Source of the DNA: Ignavibacteriae bacterium HGW-Ignavibacteriae-2
GTDB taxonomy: Bacteria; Bacteroidota; Ignavibacteria; Ignavibacteriales; Melioribacteraceae
Assembly: GCA_002839805.1 (NCBI GenBank)
Contig: PGYT01000009.1
Span: 1 to 62,966 of the forward strand
DNA: 62,966 nt
Reading direction: 5' to 3'
Below the pieces are notes generated by a model. It was not told the origin of the DNA. It did not search any database and saw only the letters and a list, made by a program, of their open reading frames with translations. The translations under genes and the position numbers were made by a program. Of this stretch, positions 18,516 through 28,090 are shown piece after piece; position 1 is the stretch's first letter, and each line of letters opens with the position of its first letter.

Positions 18516-18990
18516 GGAAAATTAACCCTCCACACTTTTGGAAAAAAATATCAGAATTTTTAAACTAAAAAATAATTTCAAAAACATTTTTTAAAAAATC
18601 CTTAACAAAACACCGTTGGAAAATATATGCAAAAAATAGAAATTTAATACTTTCAATAATTGTTATTGCCGAGAGTTTGAAATCTTGATTTTTGTATAAT
18701 TTTGGAACATCTGTCGCCGGGTTTTTAAATTCCAACAAATTTACCCATTCAAATTATTGGGTCAATTCTAGCAATTCGATTCTAATTGTAGCGTAAACAA
18801 TTTTAAGAATATTAAATTTCATTAATTGTTTCACTATATACACATGGAGGAAATAGATGAAAATATGTTTGTATTACAATTATAAATAAGTCACCAAGAA
18901 AATATAATTGTAGTTAAAACAAATTAGTTGGAACTAAACCAACATTCTGCTAATTTTCGAACCATTATTATTTCATAAATCGGAGATCCA
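18516..18990. other. Gene-free interval between divergent genes, with a micro-ORF
   Basis: The spacer contains a ten-codon frame at 18857-18889 (MKICLYYNYK) seven bases after GGAGG. An inverted repeat TACAATTATA (18875-18884) / TATAATTGTA (18903-18912) follows it. This could be a leader region for the FKBP gene at 18991 or a chance arrangement. Confidence 0.4.
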
Positions 18991-19689
18991 ATGAAAACGT
19001 ATTTTAGTTTTATTATACTACTTTTGTTTACGGTTGTTGCTTGTGGACAGGAAAAAGAAGTAACAAAGGAAGACTTATCAACTCAATCTCAAAAGGTTAG
19101 TTATTCTATCGGCAACGATATTGGCAAAAATTTAAAAATGCAGGGTATAGATGTTTCAGTAAAAGAATTAGCGCAGGGAATTAAAGATGCTTTGGCAGAT
19201 ACATCATTGCTTACGGAACAAGAAATGATGAGCGTTCTTACAACTTTTCAGGAAGAAATGATTGCCAAAAAAGATTCTGAAAATAAAAAACTCGGTGAAG
19301 TTAATTTGAAAGCCGGTACAGAATTTCTGGAAGCTAATAAAATGAAAGAAGGTGTTATAACACTTCCAAGCGGACTTCAATATAAAGTAATCACAAAAGG
19401 AAACGGTCCAAAACCATTGGAGACCGATAAAGTAACTGTTCATTACAAAGGTACTTTTATTGACGGAAAAGAATTCGATAGTTCATATAAAAGAAATCAA
19501 CCCGCTACGTTTCCAGTTATTGGTGTAATTCCCGGCTGGACGGAAGCGCTTAAACTTATGAGTGTCGGTGACAAATGGAATTTATATATTCCATATAATT
19601 TGGCATATGGCGAGAATGGTAAAGCGCCAGTAATTGAACCGTATCAAACTCTTTTGTTCGAAGTAGAACTTTTAAATATTGAAAAATAA
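18991..19689 (+). CDS. FKBP-type peptidyl-prolyl isomerase lipoprotein
   Basis: A 232-residue Mip/FkpA-like isomerase. A lipobox VVAC lies at residues 15-18, then an N-terminal dimerisation region containing SYSIGNDIGKNLKMQGIDV and a long helix. The C-terminal FKBP domain (about 135-230) shows KVTVHYKGTFIDGKEFDSSY, FPVIGVIPGWTEAL and YGENGK. It would assist folding of exported proteins in the periplasm, anchored to a membrane. It is monocistronic, with a palindromic hairpin just after the stop. Confidence 0.93.
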   Translation: MKTYFSFIILLLFTVVACGQEKEVTKEDLSTQSQKVSYSIGNDIGKNLKMQGIDVSVKELAQGIKDALADTSLLTEQEMMSVLTTFQEEMIAKKDSENKKLGEVNLKAGTEFLEANKMKEGVITLPSGLQYKVITKGNGPKPLETDKVTVHYKGTFIDGKEFDSSYKRNQPATFPVIGVIPGWTEALKLMSVGDKWNLYIPYNLAYGENGKAPVIEPYQTLLFEVELLNIEK

Positions 19690-20106
19690 CTTTTTTATCA
19701 GCCGGAGTTTAAACTCCGGCTGAAATATTATATATGCCTTTTTATCAGGTCAAAATATCCTATTATTTCTTCAAGTAAAAACCCCACATCTTTTTTAAGC
19801 AATTTCTATATTTCATCTGAATGTAATAGATGTTTTGTTGTATAATATCACACTGATTATGAACAAAAAGTATAAAGCGATAATTTATCTGTAAAAAAAT
19901 ATTGTTTGCACCTAAAACAATTATTATTATATTTGATCAAATACAAAATCCCCTTTCTTAAAAACGGTCCTATAATAGCAGCTTCTTTTTATAGAAGTTA
20001 TAGATTATTTTTTAATGTTTTTCTCAATCGATATACTGGTCTATAGTATAATTCTAAATACAAAATTTTAGTTTTTTTAGAATAAATATTAATATGAGTT
20101 ACCTGT
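19690..20106. other. Gene-free interval
   Basis: After the hairpin at 19699-19722 the spacer is AT-rich with no supported open frame. It should contain the promoter of the 20107 gene. Confidence 0.45.
19699..19722. terminator. Perfect 24-nt palindrome, likely terminator hairpin
   Basis: CAGCCGGAGTTT is followed directly by its reverse complement. It lies nine bases after the FKBP stop. The T-run precedes rather than follows it on the plus strand, so termination would depend on the hairpin itself or on the AT-rich sequence after it. Confidence 0.5.
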
Positions 20107-21243
20107 ATGAATATTGCAGTGTTAGGGGCCGGTTTAGTTGGCAAACATATTGCGCTGGATTTAAGCAATGATAAAAATTATCATATTACTTCAATAGATA
20201 TAAACTCGACAAATCTCGAATTTCTAAAAAAACAAAATATAAAGACTCTTCTTTGCGATGTTTCAGATTCCGAAAAATTACATCGCGAACTCACAAATTT
20301 TGAAATTGTAGTAAACGCGGTTCCTGGATTTTTAGGATTTAATTCCCTAATCGAGATAATTAAATGCGGCAAAAACGTTGTTGATATTGCTTTCTACGAT
20401 AATGATCCTTTCGAATTGCGCGATTTGGCAATTTCGAAAAATGTTACAGCTATAGTTGATTGTGGAGTTTCTCCGGGTTTAAGCAACCTCTTAATAGGAT
20501 ATGCGGCTTCTTTACTCGATGAATTAAAAACTGTAAAAATTTATGTTGGCGGACTCCCGGAAAATAAGGACGGGCTCTACGATTACAAAGCGGTTTTTTC
20601 TCCGACTGATGTATTGGAAGAATATACAAGACCGGCAAGGGTAATCGAAAACGGATCTCAAATAGTTAAACCTCCGCTCTCCGAAATTGAGAAAATAGAA
20701 TTTGATAGAATTGGTGTTCTTGAAGCATTTAATAGCGATGGATTAAGAACCTTATTAAAAACAGTTAATGCGGAGAACATGGTTGAAAAAACCTTAAGGT
20801 ATCCTGGTCACGCTAATAAAATAAAATTGTTATCAGATTCCGGTTTTTTGGATAAAAAAGAAATTCTTGTTAAAGGAGTAAAAGTTAGCCCTTTTTATTT
20901 TACGGCTGAAATGTTAAAAAGGAAATGGAAATTTATTGAATCTGATTATGATATAACAGTACTGCGTGTTTTAGTTGAAGGCTCAAAAGATGGTCATCGT
21001 ATAAAATATCAGTTTGATTTATTTGATGATTACGATAAAAAGAATAATGTTCATTCAATGGCTCGAACAACCGGATACACTGCTTCTACATTCGTTAGAA
21101 TGATGGCAAATGATATGTTCCAAAAAAGGGGTGTTTTTCCCCCCGAATTTTTTGGAACTAATTCACAAATAAAAAGTTATATAATACAAGGGCTTGAATC
21201 CAAGGGAATTATAGTCCAAGAAAAAAAAATTGCCCTTAACTGA
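20107..21243 (+). CDS. Saccharopine-dehydrogenase-like oxidoreductase
   Basis: A 378-residue NAD(P)-dependent enzyme. The Rossmann motif VLGAGLVGKHIALDL starts at residue 4, D/N-rich binding follows (ITSIDINSTN), and the segment VDCGVSPGLSNLLIGYAA is typical of saccharopine dehydrogenase and lysine 6-dehydrogenase relatives. The C-terminal domain has the usual RYPGHANKIKLL. It could act in lysine degradation or polyamine-like synthesis. No partner gene is adjacent. A strong terminator follows. Confidence 0.88.
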   Translation: MNIAVLGAGLVGKHIALDLSNDKNYHITSIDINSTNLEFLKKQNIKTLLCDVSDSEKLHRELTNFEIVVNAVPGFLGFNSLIEIIKCGKNVVDIAFYDNDPFELRDLAISKNVTAIVDCGVSPGLSNLLIGYAASLLDELKTVKIYVGGLPENKDGLYDYKAVFSPTDVLEEYTRPARVIENGSQIVKPPLSEIEKIEFDRIGVLEAFNSDGLRTLLKTVNAENMVEKTLRYPGHANKIKLLSDSGFLDKKEILVKGVKVSPFYFTAEMLKRKWKFIESDYDITVLRVLVEGSKDGHRIKYQFDLFDDYDKKNNVHSMARTTGYTASTFVRMMANDMFQKRGVFPPEFFGTNSQIKSYIIQGLESKGIIVQEKKIALN

Positions 21244-21279
21244 TCTACAAAATCCCTCAAATGCCCTCTATAACAGTGT

Positions 21280-21309
21280 ACTGGCGGGATGCAATGTCCC
21301 GCCAGTTTT
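21280..21309 (+). terminator. Intrinsic terminator
   Basis: ACTGGCGGGA and TCCCGCCAGT form a ten-pair GC-rich stem with loop TGCAATG, followed by TTTATAAT. It lies 36 bases after the saccharopine-dehydrogenase-like gene. Confidence 0.85.
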
Positions 21310-21487
21310 ATAATAGCTTCACTTTGTTTTAACCTCAGAACTTTATTTTATTTTCAAAAAGAATTTCTTGAATAATATTTAGATTATAGTGTTTAAATAT
21401 CACTCAAAATATTAATTCATAATTGTTGCCGGGTAAGAATTATAATTATTATGCCGATATTTAAAATAATATTAAAAGAGGTATTAA

Positions 21488-23254
21488 ATGAACTCAGGCT
21501 TATTTAAATGGTTCTCAAAAATACACATCATATTTATTCTGTTTTTAAGCATTATAATTTTATCGGGTAGTTTTTATGCCCAGGACCTGGAGAAAGTTGC
21601 TGGCGACTGGCAGGGAAAGCTTACAGTTGGTGAACAAAAATTAACAATTATATTTCATATTGATTACGCTAACCGACAATTAACAGCAACATTAGATAGC
21701 CCGGATCAAGGGGCATACGCAATTAAAGTGGATAATGTTACGTTGCAGGGCCGTGACTTAATGATGGATATCAAATCAATAAGTGGTTCTTTTGGCGGGG
21801 AAATAAATGAAAAGGCTGACGAAATTACAGGAACCTGGAAGCAGGGGACTATGAGTCTGCCTTTGAATGTTTCCAAACAGAATAATAAAATTATTGCACC
21901 GGAAGATATTGTATTTAAGGAAATATGGCAGGGAAAATTACAAGTGTCGGGTATAGAGTTACGGTTGGTTATAAAAATTTATAACAAAGAAGATGGTAGT
22001 TTGGGCGCCTACCTTGATAGTCCCGATCAGGGAGTGAAAAATATTAACGTATCATCGGTAACGAAAAATGATAAGGAATTATTACTAGATATTGAATCAA
22101 TAATGGGGAAATATAAAGGTGAGTATAATTCTGAAGCAAAAAAAATTATTGGCACATGGAGTAAGAGAGGTGCAGAATATCCTCTAACTTTGGAAAAAAC
22201 AGATAAAGTGGAGGAGCTAAAAAGGCCGCAAAATCCAACAAAACCATATCCATATTACGAAGAAGAAGTTACATTTAGAAATGAAGAAGCTGATATTTCA
22301 TTAGCCGGCACATTTACTTTTCCTAAAAATGGCGGACCCTTTCCGGCCGTTGTGCTTGTAAGCGGATCGGGAGCACAAAACAGAGACGAAGAAATTTTTG
22401 AGCACAAACCTTTTTTAATTATCTCTGATTATTTGACTCGAAACGGAATTGCTGTTTTACGATATGACGATAGAGGCACCGCAAAGTCACAAGGTGATTT
22501 TAGTTCTGCGACAACACAAGACTTTATGATTGACGCGATCTCCTCAGTAAATTATTTGAGTTCCCGTAAAGAAGTTGATAAATCGAAGATAGGAATGATG
22601 GGACACAGTGAAGGAGGTTTAATTGCTCCAATGGCGGCGGCTAATTGCGACGAGTTAGATTTTATTATTATGCTTGCCGGTCCAGGATTACCCGGAAGAG
22701 ATATTCTGATAATGCAGAATGAATTAATTTCACGCGCTAACGGAGAATCAGAAGATAAAATAAAAGAAGAATTACAATTCAACACCAAATTATACGATTT
22801 AATTTATAGCGATAAAGATTCCCCCGATCTAAGGGAAAAAATTTTGCAACTGATAAATCAAAATATTGAAGAATTACCCGATAGTGAAAAAGTAAATCCA
22901 ATGTTTTCAAAAGAAAATATTGAAAGACAAGTAAATATAATTACAAGCCCGTGGTTCAAAAATTTTATCGTTTACGACCCGCGCCCCACATTAGAGAATA
23001 TTACTATTCCTGTACTTGCGCTTATTGGCGAAAATGATCTGCAGGTACCGCCAAAAGAAAATATTGTTGAAATAAGAAAAGCTTTAGAAAAAGGAGGCAA
23101 CAAGAATTTCAAAATAATGGAATTAAATAAGTTAAACCATTTATTCCAAACCAGTGAGACTGGATCAGTTGGTGAATACGGAAAACTTGAAGAGACATTT
23201 TCACCTGAGGCTTTGGCTATTATTAAAGACTGGATTCTTGAAATAACCAAATAG
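21488..23254 (+). CDS. Secreted alpha/beta hydrolase with duplicated N-terminal domain
   Basis: A 588-residue exported protein with signal peptide ending SFYAQ (about 31). Two tandem beta-rich repeats follow (about 32-135 and 140-245), each with LDSPDQG and a closing GTW, a fold seen before hydrolase domains in Bacteroidota-type proteins. The hydrolase (about 255-588) has VLVSGSGAQNRDEE, the nucleophile in GHSEGG, the acid in LIGENDLQVPP and the His in LNHLF. It is probably a periplasmic esterase or peptidase-like enzyme. Confidence 0.88.
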   Translation: MNSGLFKWFSKIHIIFILFLSIIILSGSFYAQDLEKVAGDWQGKLTVGEQKLTIIFHIDYANRQLTATLDSPDQGAYAIKVDNVTLQGRDLMMDIKSISGSFGGEINEKADEITGTWKQGTMSLPLNVSKQNNKIIAPEDIVFKEIWQGKLQVSGIELRLVIKIYNKEDGSLGAYLDSPDQGVKNINVSSVTKNDKELLLDIESIMGKYKGEYNSEAKKIIGTWSKRGAEYPLTLEKTDKVEELKRPQNPTKPYPYYEEEVTFRNEEADISLAGTFTFPKNGGPFPAVVLVSGSGAQNRDEEIFEHKPFLIISDYLTRNGIAVLRYDDRGTAKSQGDFSSATTQDFMIDAISSVNYLSSRKEVDKSKIGMMGHSEGGLIAPMAAANCDELDFIIMLAGPGLPGRDILIMQNELISRANGESEDKIKEELQFNTKLYDLIYSDKDSPDLREKILQLINQNIEELPDSEKVNPMFSKENIERQVNIITSPWFKNFIVYDPRPTLENITIPVLALIGENDLQVPPKENIVEIRKALEKGGNKNFKIMELNKLNHLFQTSETGSVGEYGKLEETFSPEALAIIKDWILEITK

Positions 23255-23318
23255 AAATTGTTGTAATGAGTCGCCGTGGTTAAAAAGATGTTTAAAACAA
23301 CGATTTTAATAATTAAGC

Positions 23319-24380
23319 TTAATCAATAAAAAATACGGACGAAAAAAAACCGCACCAATGTTTATAAGAATATGCAGCGGTGGTACCCAATCCGGTATTC
23401 TTAACGGGCAGAACTTTTTCGGTTAACGAATCGGAATATTTCAAAAGTTGCCCTTTTAAATTTTTTCCAGTCAATGATTTTACTATCATATTAGCAGTTA
23501 ATAATCCCATTATTATGGAATACCTTCCACACCAAAGAGGGACTGTATTCTGATTGTTTGGCGAATCCCAGATTTGTGCAGTTAATAGCTTTAATGAGTT
23601 CTCCGAAATTTCTCCGTTAATGTATTCGTCAATAATTTTTTTGTCATTTTGAGTTGCGATATGATGCGCGGTTGAATCAAGTCCAAAAGGGGAATTGTTA
23701 AAATCTTCACCATAATGATTGGCGTCATTGGAAAAAAGGAAAAATATATCTTTGCCCAAGGTGAGATTATTTTGTTTTATATACTCAACAATAACATTTG
23801 ATAATTTTTGAGCCGTCTTATGCATTTCTTCATAAGACATAGCTGTTACCATGATAGGAGTGATTTTAAAATTTCTGTTATAGAATTGAATAAAAGGAAT
23901 CAAGGCTTCTATTGAATGCTCAAGACCATGCGCTTTATTACTAACTAAAAAATCTGATTTGTTTAGCCTGGATTTTAACTTTTCCCGAAGAGGGGAAATA
24001 GATACTTTGGAGTAAGGACCCGGCCATTTATTGAACTCATCGAAAATTATTATTCCTTTGGGATCGTTTATTGCTCTCCGGACAGTGGCATGTGTAACTC
24101 CAAAAATTATAATTTCTTTAGAATTTATATTTTCATATAAAGGATAATAAATATTCCCAGCATACAAATAATCATCGTGCGGGGAAATAGCGGCTATAAT
24201 GCTCTTATTCGTTTTTTCAATTTGGGGATTATTCGTTTCCAGGAATTTAATTAGAGCATCCATATCGGTTGCATTCCAGCAGAAACCGATACTATCTGCC
24301 GGTTGCCGTTCATATTGAGCAAATGTAAATGTTGAAGTTATTAACAATACACTAAAAGAAATCAATAAGAAGTTTTTCAT
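23319..24380 (-). CDS. Exported Memo-like protein (AmmeMemoRadiSam system B family)
   Basis: A 353-residue protein with a signal peptide ending FTFAQ (about 21). The Memo fold is recognised by AAISPHDDYLYAGN (first His), IIFGVTHATV (second His), HGLEHSIEALIPFIQ and FSNDANHYGEDF. In human MEMO1 the third metal ligand is a Cys just before the last His; here that position is Asn. No AMMECR1 or radical SAM partner is adjacent. It follows the PAP2 and glycosyltransferase genes on the same strand. Confidence 0.85.
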   Translation of the reverse strand: MKNFLLISFSVLLITSTFTFAQYERQPADSIGFCWNATDMDALIKFLETNNPQIEKTNKSIIAAISPHDDYLYAGNIYYPLYENINSKEIIIFGVTHATVRRAINDPKGIIIFDEFNKWPGPYSKVSISPLREKLKSRLNKSDFLVSNKAHGLEHSIEALIPFIQFYNRNFKITPIMVTAMSYEEMHKTAQKLSNVIVEYIKQNNLTLGKDIFFLFSNDANHYGEDFNNSPFGLDSTAHHIATQNDKKIIDEYINGEISENSLKLLTAQIWDSPNNQNTVPLWCGRYSIIMGLLTANMIVKSLTGKNLKGQLLKYSDSLTEKVLPVKNTGLGTTAAYSYKHWCGFFSSVFFID

Positions 24381-24438
24381 TACTTTGCCGGAAATTGATA
24401 TTTTAAAAATCGTTTCGTTGAATCATAATTAAACTAAG

Positions 24439-25428
24439 TTAAGAAGATAATTTTACATATCTAATTAATTTTGTACTTAACAATGTTCCGGTTGAAGTTA
24501 TAAATGCGCCAACAAAAAAATCACCCCAAAAAAGTGACGAAAAAAAGAGATATTTATAACAAAATGTAACGATAGATCCGATTAGCACGAAAACTATAAT
24601 AGTTATAAGAACCCGATAAACACCATGAAATATGGAAGACGAGTAAATGGGAAATTGTTTCAAACCGATAGCTAAGAAAGCGATATTTATGCCAATCAAA
24701 TAACCGGAAAGTGTGGAATATTTGTCAGGAACGACGAATAAGAATATTACAGGTAAAACCAACAAATAGAAAAGTTGATATGCCGATTTAAATGTTAAGG
24801 CAAAACGAATTTTATTCGCTTTTAAGTAAGAAGTTATAACCGATAATTTTAAGATTGCAAAATAAAAAACGAGAAGAACAAAAAACCCTAAAAAATATCC
24901 AGCTAATATATCAGCTAAAAAATGACGCGCCAGGTACAAACGCGAAACAGGAATAAGTATTAAAAAAGAAATAGAAGTGATAATGACAAATTTTTTCCTG
25001 AAAAGAACAATGACAGATGCCCATAATGCTACCGCTGAACTTGTATGCCCTGATGGAAAACCGAATGAATCAGGTTTCAACAAACGATAACTGTCAATTA
25101 CATTTTGAGGTAAATATCCAAAAAAAGATTTAGAGTCCATATAAGAGAAATCCGTAACCAGCTTTTTATTAAATGCAGTCAACCCCGAATCAACAAACCA
25201 GGGCCGGGGTAAAGCAAAAAAATGTTTTGCTATTTGCGTTAGCAGTCCAGTAATAATTACTATCTGAATTAATAAAAATCCTTTGCGAAAATTTATTCCC
25301 GAAATTATGGTGATAAGAATAATAATAAGTATCAGTTCATTTCCAAGAGAGGTAATCAACTGCATAAAAAATGTTAGACCCTTTGATTCAAAAGACTGTA
25401 AAAAATGATTTATTTGGGTTTGGAACAT
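24439..25428 (-). CDS. PAP2-family membrane phosphatase
   Basis: A 329-residue protein with about eight membrane helices. All three acid phosphatase motifs are visible: KHFFALPRPW, FPSGHTSSA and SRLYLARHFLADILAGY. It would remove phosphate from a lipid such as undecaprenyl pyrophosphate or phosphatidic acid. A C-terminal extension of about four helices goes beyond the minimal PAP2 core. It follows the ArnT-like gene by 38 bases, so a shared role in envelope lipid or lipid-A-type modification is plausible. Confidence 0.92.
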   Translation of the reverse strand: MFQTQINHFLQSFESKGLTFFMQLITSLGNELILIIILITIISGINFRKGFLLIQIVIITGLLTQIAKHFFALPRPWFVDSGLTAFNKKLVTDFSYMDSKSFFGYLPQNVIDSYRLLKPDSFGFPSGHTSSAVALWASVIVLFRKKFVIITSISFLILIPVSRLYLARHFLADILAGYFLGFFVLLVFYFAILKLSVITSYLKANKIRFALTFKSAYQLFYLLVLPVIFLFVVPDKYSTLSGYLIGINIAFLAIGLKQFPIYSSSIFHGVYRVLITIIVFVLIGSIVTFCYKYLFFSSLFWGDFFVGAFITSTGTLLSTKLIRYVKLSS

Positions 25429-25466
25429 TAAAATCCCCTTGGTGCTTAATTTCCATTTTTAAATAA

Positions 25467-27011
25467 TCATATATACATTTTTATGCGTGTCCATAATTTT
25501 TTAAGGGACATTGTAGGTTTACGGCAAATAAATATTGAAACATTTTCATATGGCATTCCATAAGCATTATAATGAATAGCCGCTTCCGTAACTTCTTCAA
25601 AAAACTCGGAATTGTCCTCAATGCTGCTGCCGATAACAATTAATACGCTGTCATTTGAATTGGCCGGGTATCCCCATAACCAATAATTATTATGACCGCT
25701 GATAGCATGAGGTAAAGGATATTTATCTCTGAAGAAATCTATAGCTCCCGCCTCACCGTAATTTTGTCCAAATACAGCTACATTTTTTCGTTCTGACTCG
25801 GGCAAACTTAAATATACATCAGAAACTTTTTTAGCCATTTCTTCCCACCCGAACCTATCTGCAAAATGCTGAGGTAAAACTCCTAATTCGGATCTTTCTC
25901 CGGATTCAGGGGTTATGCCCATAAATTGGGAATAAGCAATATAATTTTTCACCTCCAAAACAGGCAAAGCAAAAGGCATAGTTGCAACGAAAAATGGAAA
26001 TTGAATAATAATTATTGTTATAAGAACCCATTTTTTAAAATGCTTTAGTATAAAATCGATAAAAACAACAGATCCAAAAGCTATAATCGTAGGATTTAGA
26101 ATTGCTATATAATAAGGTTTAGCGTTTGTAAATAGAAAAAGCAATAAAATTGAAATATAAATCCAGACGAAAATTTTATATTCCCCGAATTTTTTACTGA
26201 ATAGAATTGATATAAAACTAATTAACAAAATAACATTGTTTGGATGCAGATCAAGAAAATGGGCAGTTAAAAACTGCTGAGGTGAAATTACAGCGTTTTT
26301 GTAGGTGGCCGCATTGTTCATAAATTCCAGTGTAGGAAAATCATTGATAGCCTGCCATATGATGTTGGGCAGAAAAATAATAAAAGCTATAAATACGGTC
26401 AGCCACAAATTTTTATTCAATAATTGTCTTCTATGAACGGTAAGTAACAATCCGATAAATAAACCGAAGCCTATAAATAGGGGAGATAATTTATTTAATA
26501 AACCGATCCCGGCAATAATTCCGAGCCAAATCCAGTACTTCCTTTCGTTACGTACAATTATTAAAAGAATAAAATACACCATTAACGTGCAGAAAAGAAT
26601 ATCAAAAACATTCATAGAGAGGATTCCAGTTATACCTAGCAATACAGGGGAAAACGTTACTGCCAACAGACCGATTATAAGCGCGTATTTTTCATCGCTA
26701 ATTTCTTTTATTATAAGTCCAGTTATAAAAACAAGAGACGCGCCGGCAAGTGCAGGAAAAAACCTTAATGCAAATAAGGACTTACCCAAAAATAAAGTTG
26801 TAATTTTTGCTACTAACGAAACAAAGGGAGGTTGATCAACATAACCAAAAGCGAGGTGGTTACCGCATGCTACATAATACAGTTCGTCCCTAAAAATACC
26901 GTAACCATCATTAAAAATAAAATGTATAAATAATTTTATAAACGAAAAAAACAATATGATAACCAAAGGACTGCCAAATAAAATTGAGGGGTTAAATAAT
27001 TTTTTTGTCAT
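25467..27011 (-). CDS. ArnT/PMT-like family 39 glycosyltransferase
   Basis: A 514-residue GT-C membrane enzyme with a GGAGG ribosome-binding site. The first periplasmic loop has the catalytic acid in GIFRDELYYVACG, followed by GYVDQPPF, typical of the dolichyl-phosphate-mannose or ArnT-like group. About eleven membrane helices follow, then a soluble C-terminal domain (about 380-514: VAVFGQNYGEAGAIDFF). It transfers a sugar from a polyprenyl phosphate donor. The acceptor is unknown. It is first in a likely operon with PAP2. Confidence 0.9.
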   Translation of the reverse strand: MTKKLFNPSILFGSPLVIILFFSFIKLFIHFIFNDGYGIFRDELYYVACGNHLAFGYVDQPPFVSLVAKITTLFLGKSLFALRFFPALAGASLVFITGLIIKEISDEKYALIIGLLAVTFSPVLLGITGILSMNVFDILFCTLMVYFILLIIVRNERKYWIWLGIIAGIGLLNKLSPLFIGFGLFIGLLLTVHRRQLLNKNLWLTVFIAFIIFLPNIIWQAINDFPTLEFMNNAATYKNAVISPQQFLTAHFLDLHPNNVILLISFISILFSKKFGEYKIFVWIYISILLLFLFTNAKPYYIAILNPTIIAFGSVVFIDFILKHFKKWVLITIIIIQFPFFVATMPFALPVLEVKNYIAYSQFMGITPESGERSELGVLPQHFADRFGWEEMAKKVSDVYLSLPESERKNVAVFGQNYGEAGAIDFFRDKYPLPHAISGHNNYWLWGYPANSNDSVLIVIGSSIEDNSEFFEEVTEAAIHYNAYGMPYENVSIFICRKPTMSLKKLWTRIKMYI

Positions 27012-27144
27012 TCAGTCCTCCATTTGTTTTCATTTCTGACGTGTTATATCCCGATTCTGTTTCATTAAGATATTTTTATGGAATCTGTTAACTTTCAATA
27101 TTAGATTTATTCCATATTTTATTATAAAAACTATTGAGGCGAAA

Positions 27145-27804
27145 ATGCCTATAAATCCGCTTTTCAAAAAATTGGGCATTAAACCGGGTCAAAAAATATT
27201 ACTAAAAAATACACCGATAGAAATCGAATCTCAACTGATTCCTTTTCCGGAAAACGTATCAATTTCCAAGAATTTAAAAGGCACATTCGATTTAATAATT
27301 ATTTTTGCTTATAAAAAAGCTGAAGTGATGCAATCGGCATCCTTAGTTATAAAAATTCTGGCGAAAGAGGGTATTTTATGGCTGGCTTATCCTAAAAAAA
27401 CTTCGGGCATTGATACAGAATTGAATAGGGATAAAGCATGGGATTCGTTCTCTGAGTTCGGATACAGACCGGTTAATCTTATCTCATTAAATGAAAATTG
27501 GTCTTCAATGCGATTTAAACGCAATGAGGACGTGAGTACTAAACATAGTAAAGAACAAAACTCACATGAATATATAAAGCATATAGATCTAAAAAATAAA
27601 ATAGTATCAGCTCCGGAAGATTTAGTTATTGAGTTTAAGAAAAACAAAAATTCGAAAGAGTTCTTTGAATCCTTGGCTTACTCGCACAAAAAGGAATACA
27701 TTGCCTGGATATTGAGCGCAAAAAAAGGAGAAACACGAGCACTTCGCGTACAAAAAACTATTGAAAAACTAAAGGGTAAGAAAAAGAATCCAACTGAAAA
27801 ATAA
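27145..27804 (+). CDS. DUF3052-YdeI/OmdA-associated domain fusion
   Basis: A 219-residue cytosolic protein. Residues 1-125 resemble DUF3052 (LGIKPGQKILLKN ... FDLIIIFAYKKAE ... ILWLAYPKKTSG). Residues 150-219 form the YdeI/OmdA-associated domain (APEDLVIEFKKNK ... FFESLAYSHKKEYIAWI ... ETRALRVQKTIEKLKGKK). Function is unknown; YdeI-like proteins are linked to cell-envelope stress in other bacteria. It is monocistronic. Confidence 0.85.
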   Translation: MPINPLFKKLGIKPGQKILLKNTPIEIESQLIPFPENVSISKNLKGTFDLIIIFAYKKAEVMQSASLVIKILAKEGILWLAYPKKTSGIDTELNRDKAWDSFSEFGYRPVNLISLNENWSSMRFKRNEDVSTKHSKEQNSHEYIKHIDLKNKIVSAPEDLVIEFKKNKNSKEFFESLAYSHKKEYIAWILSAKKGETRALRVQKTIEKLKGKKKNPTEK

Positions 27805-28090
27805 TTTACCGATCTAATATCGGCTTAACATCAAATTAAAATGTTTAATTAAAAAATAAATATATTTGATTTGTACTTCTGAGTAAATACAATATTTATT
27901 CGGGATTTTTACGATAATTCTAGAACTCTTATATACGGGCAATAAGAATTTTAGTTAAATTTAATTTATACTAAAAATTTTCTAAATGAATTCGAAAATA
28001 GATGTAGATTTAATCTAAGATATTGTATCTTTCTTTATCATAATTCTTTTAACATAACATTCGGATAAAAATAATTTGAGGGGAAATAAA

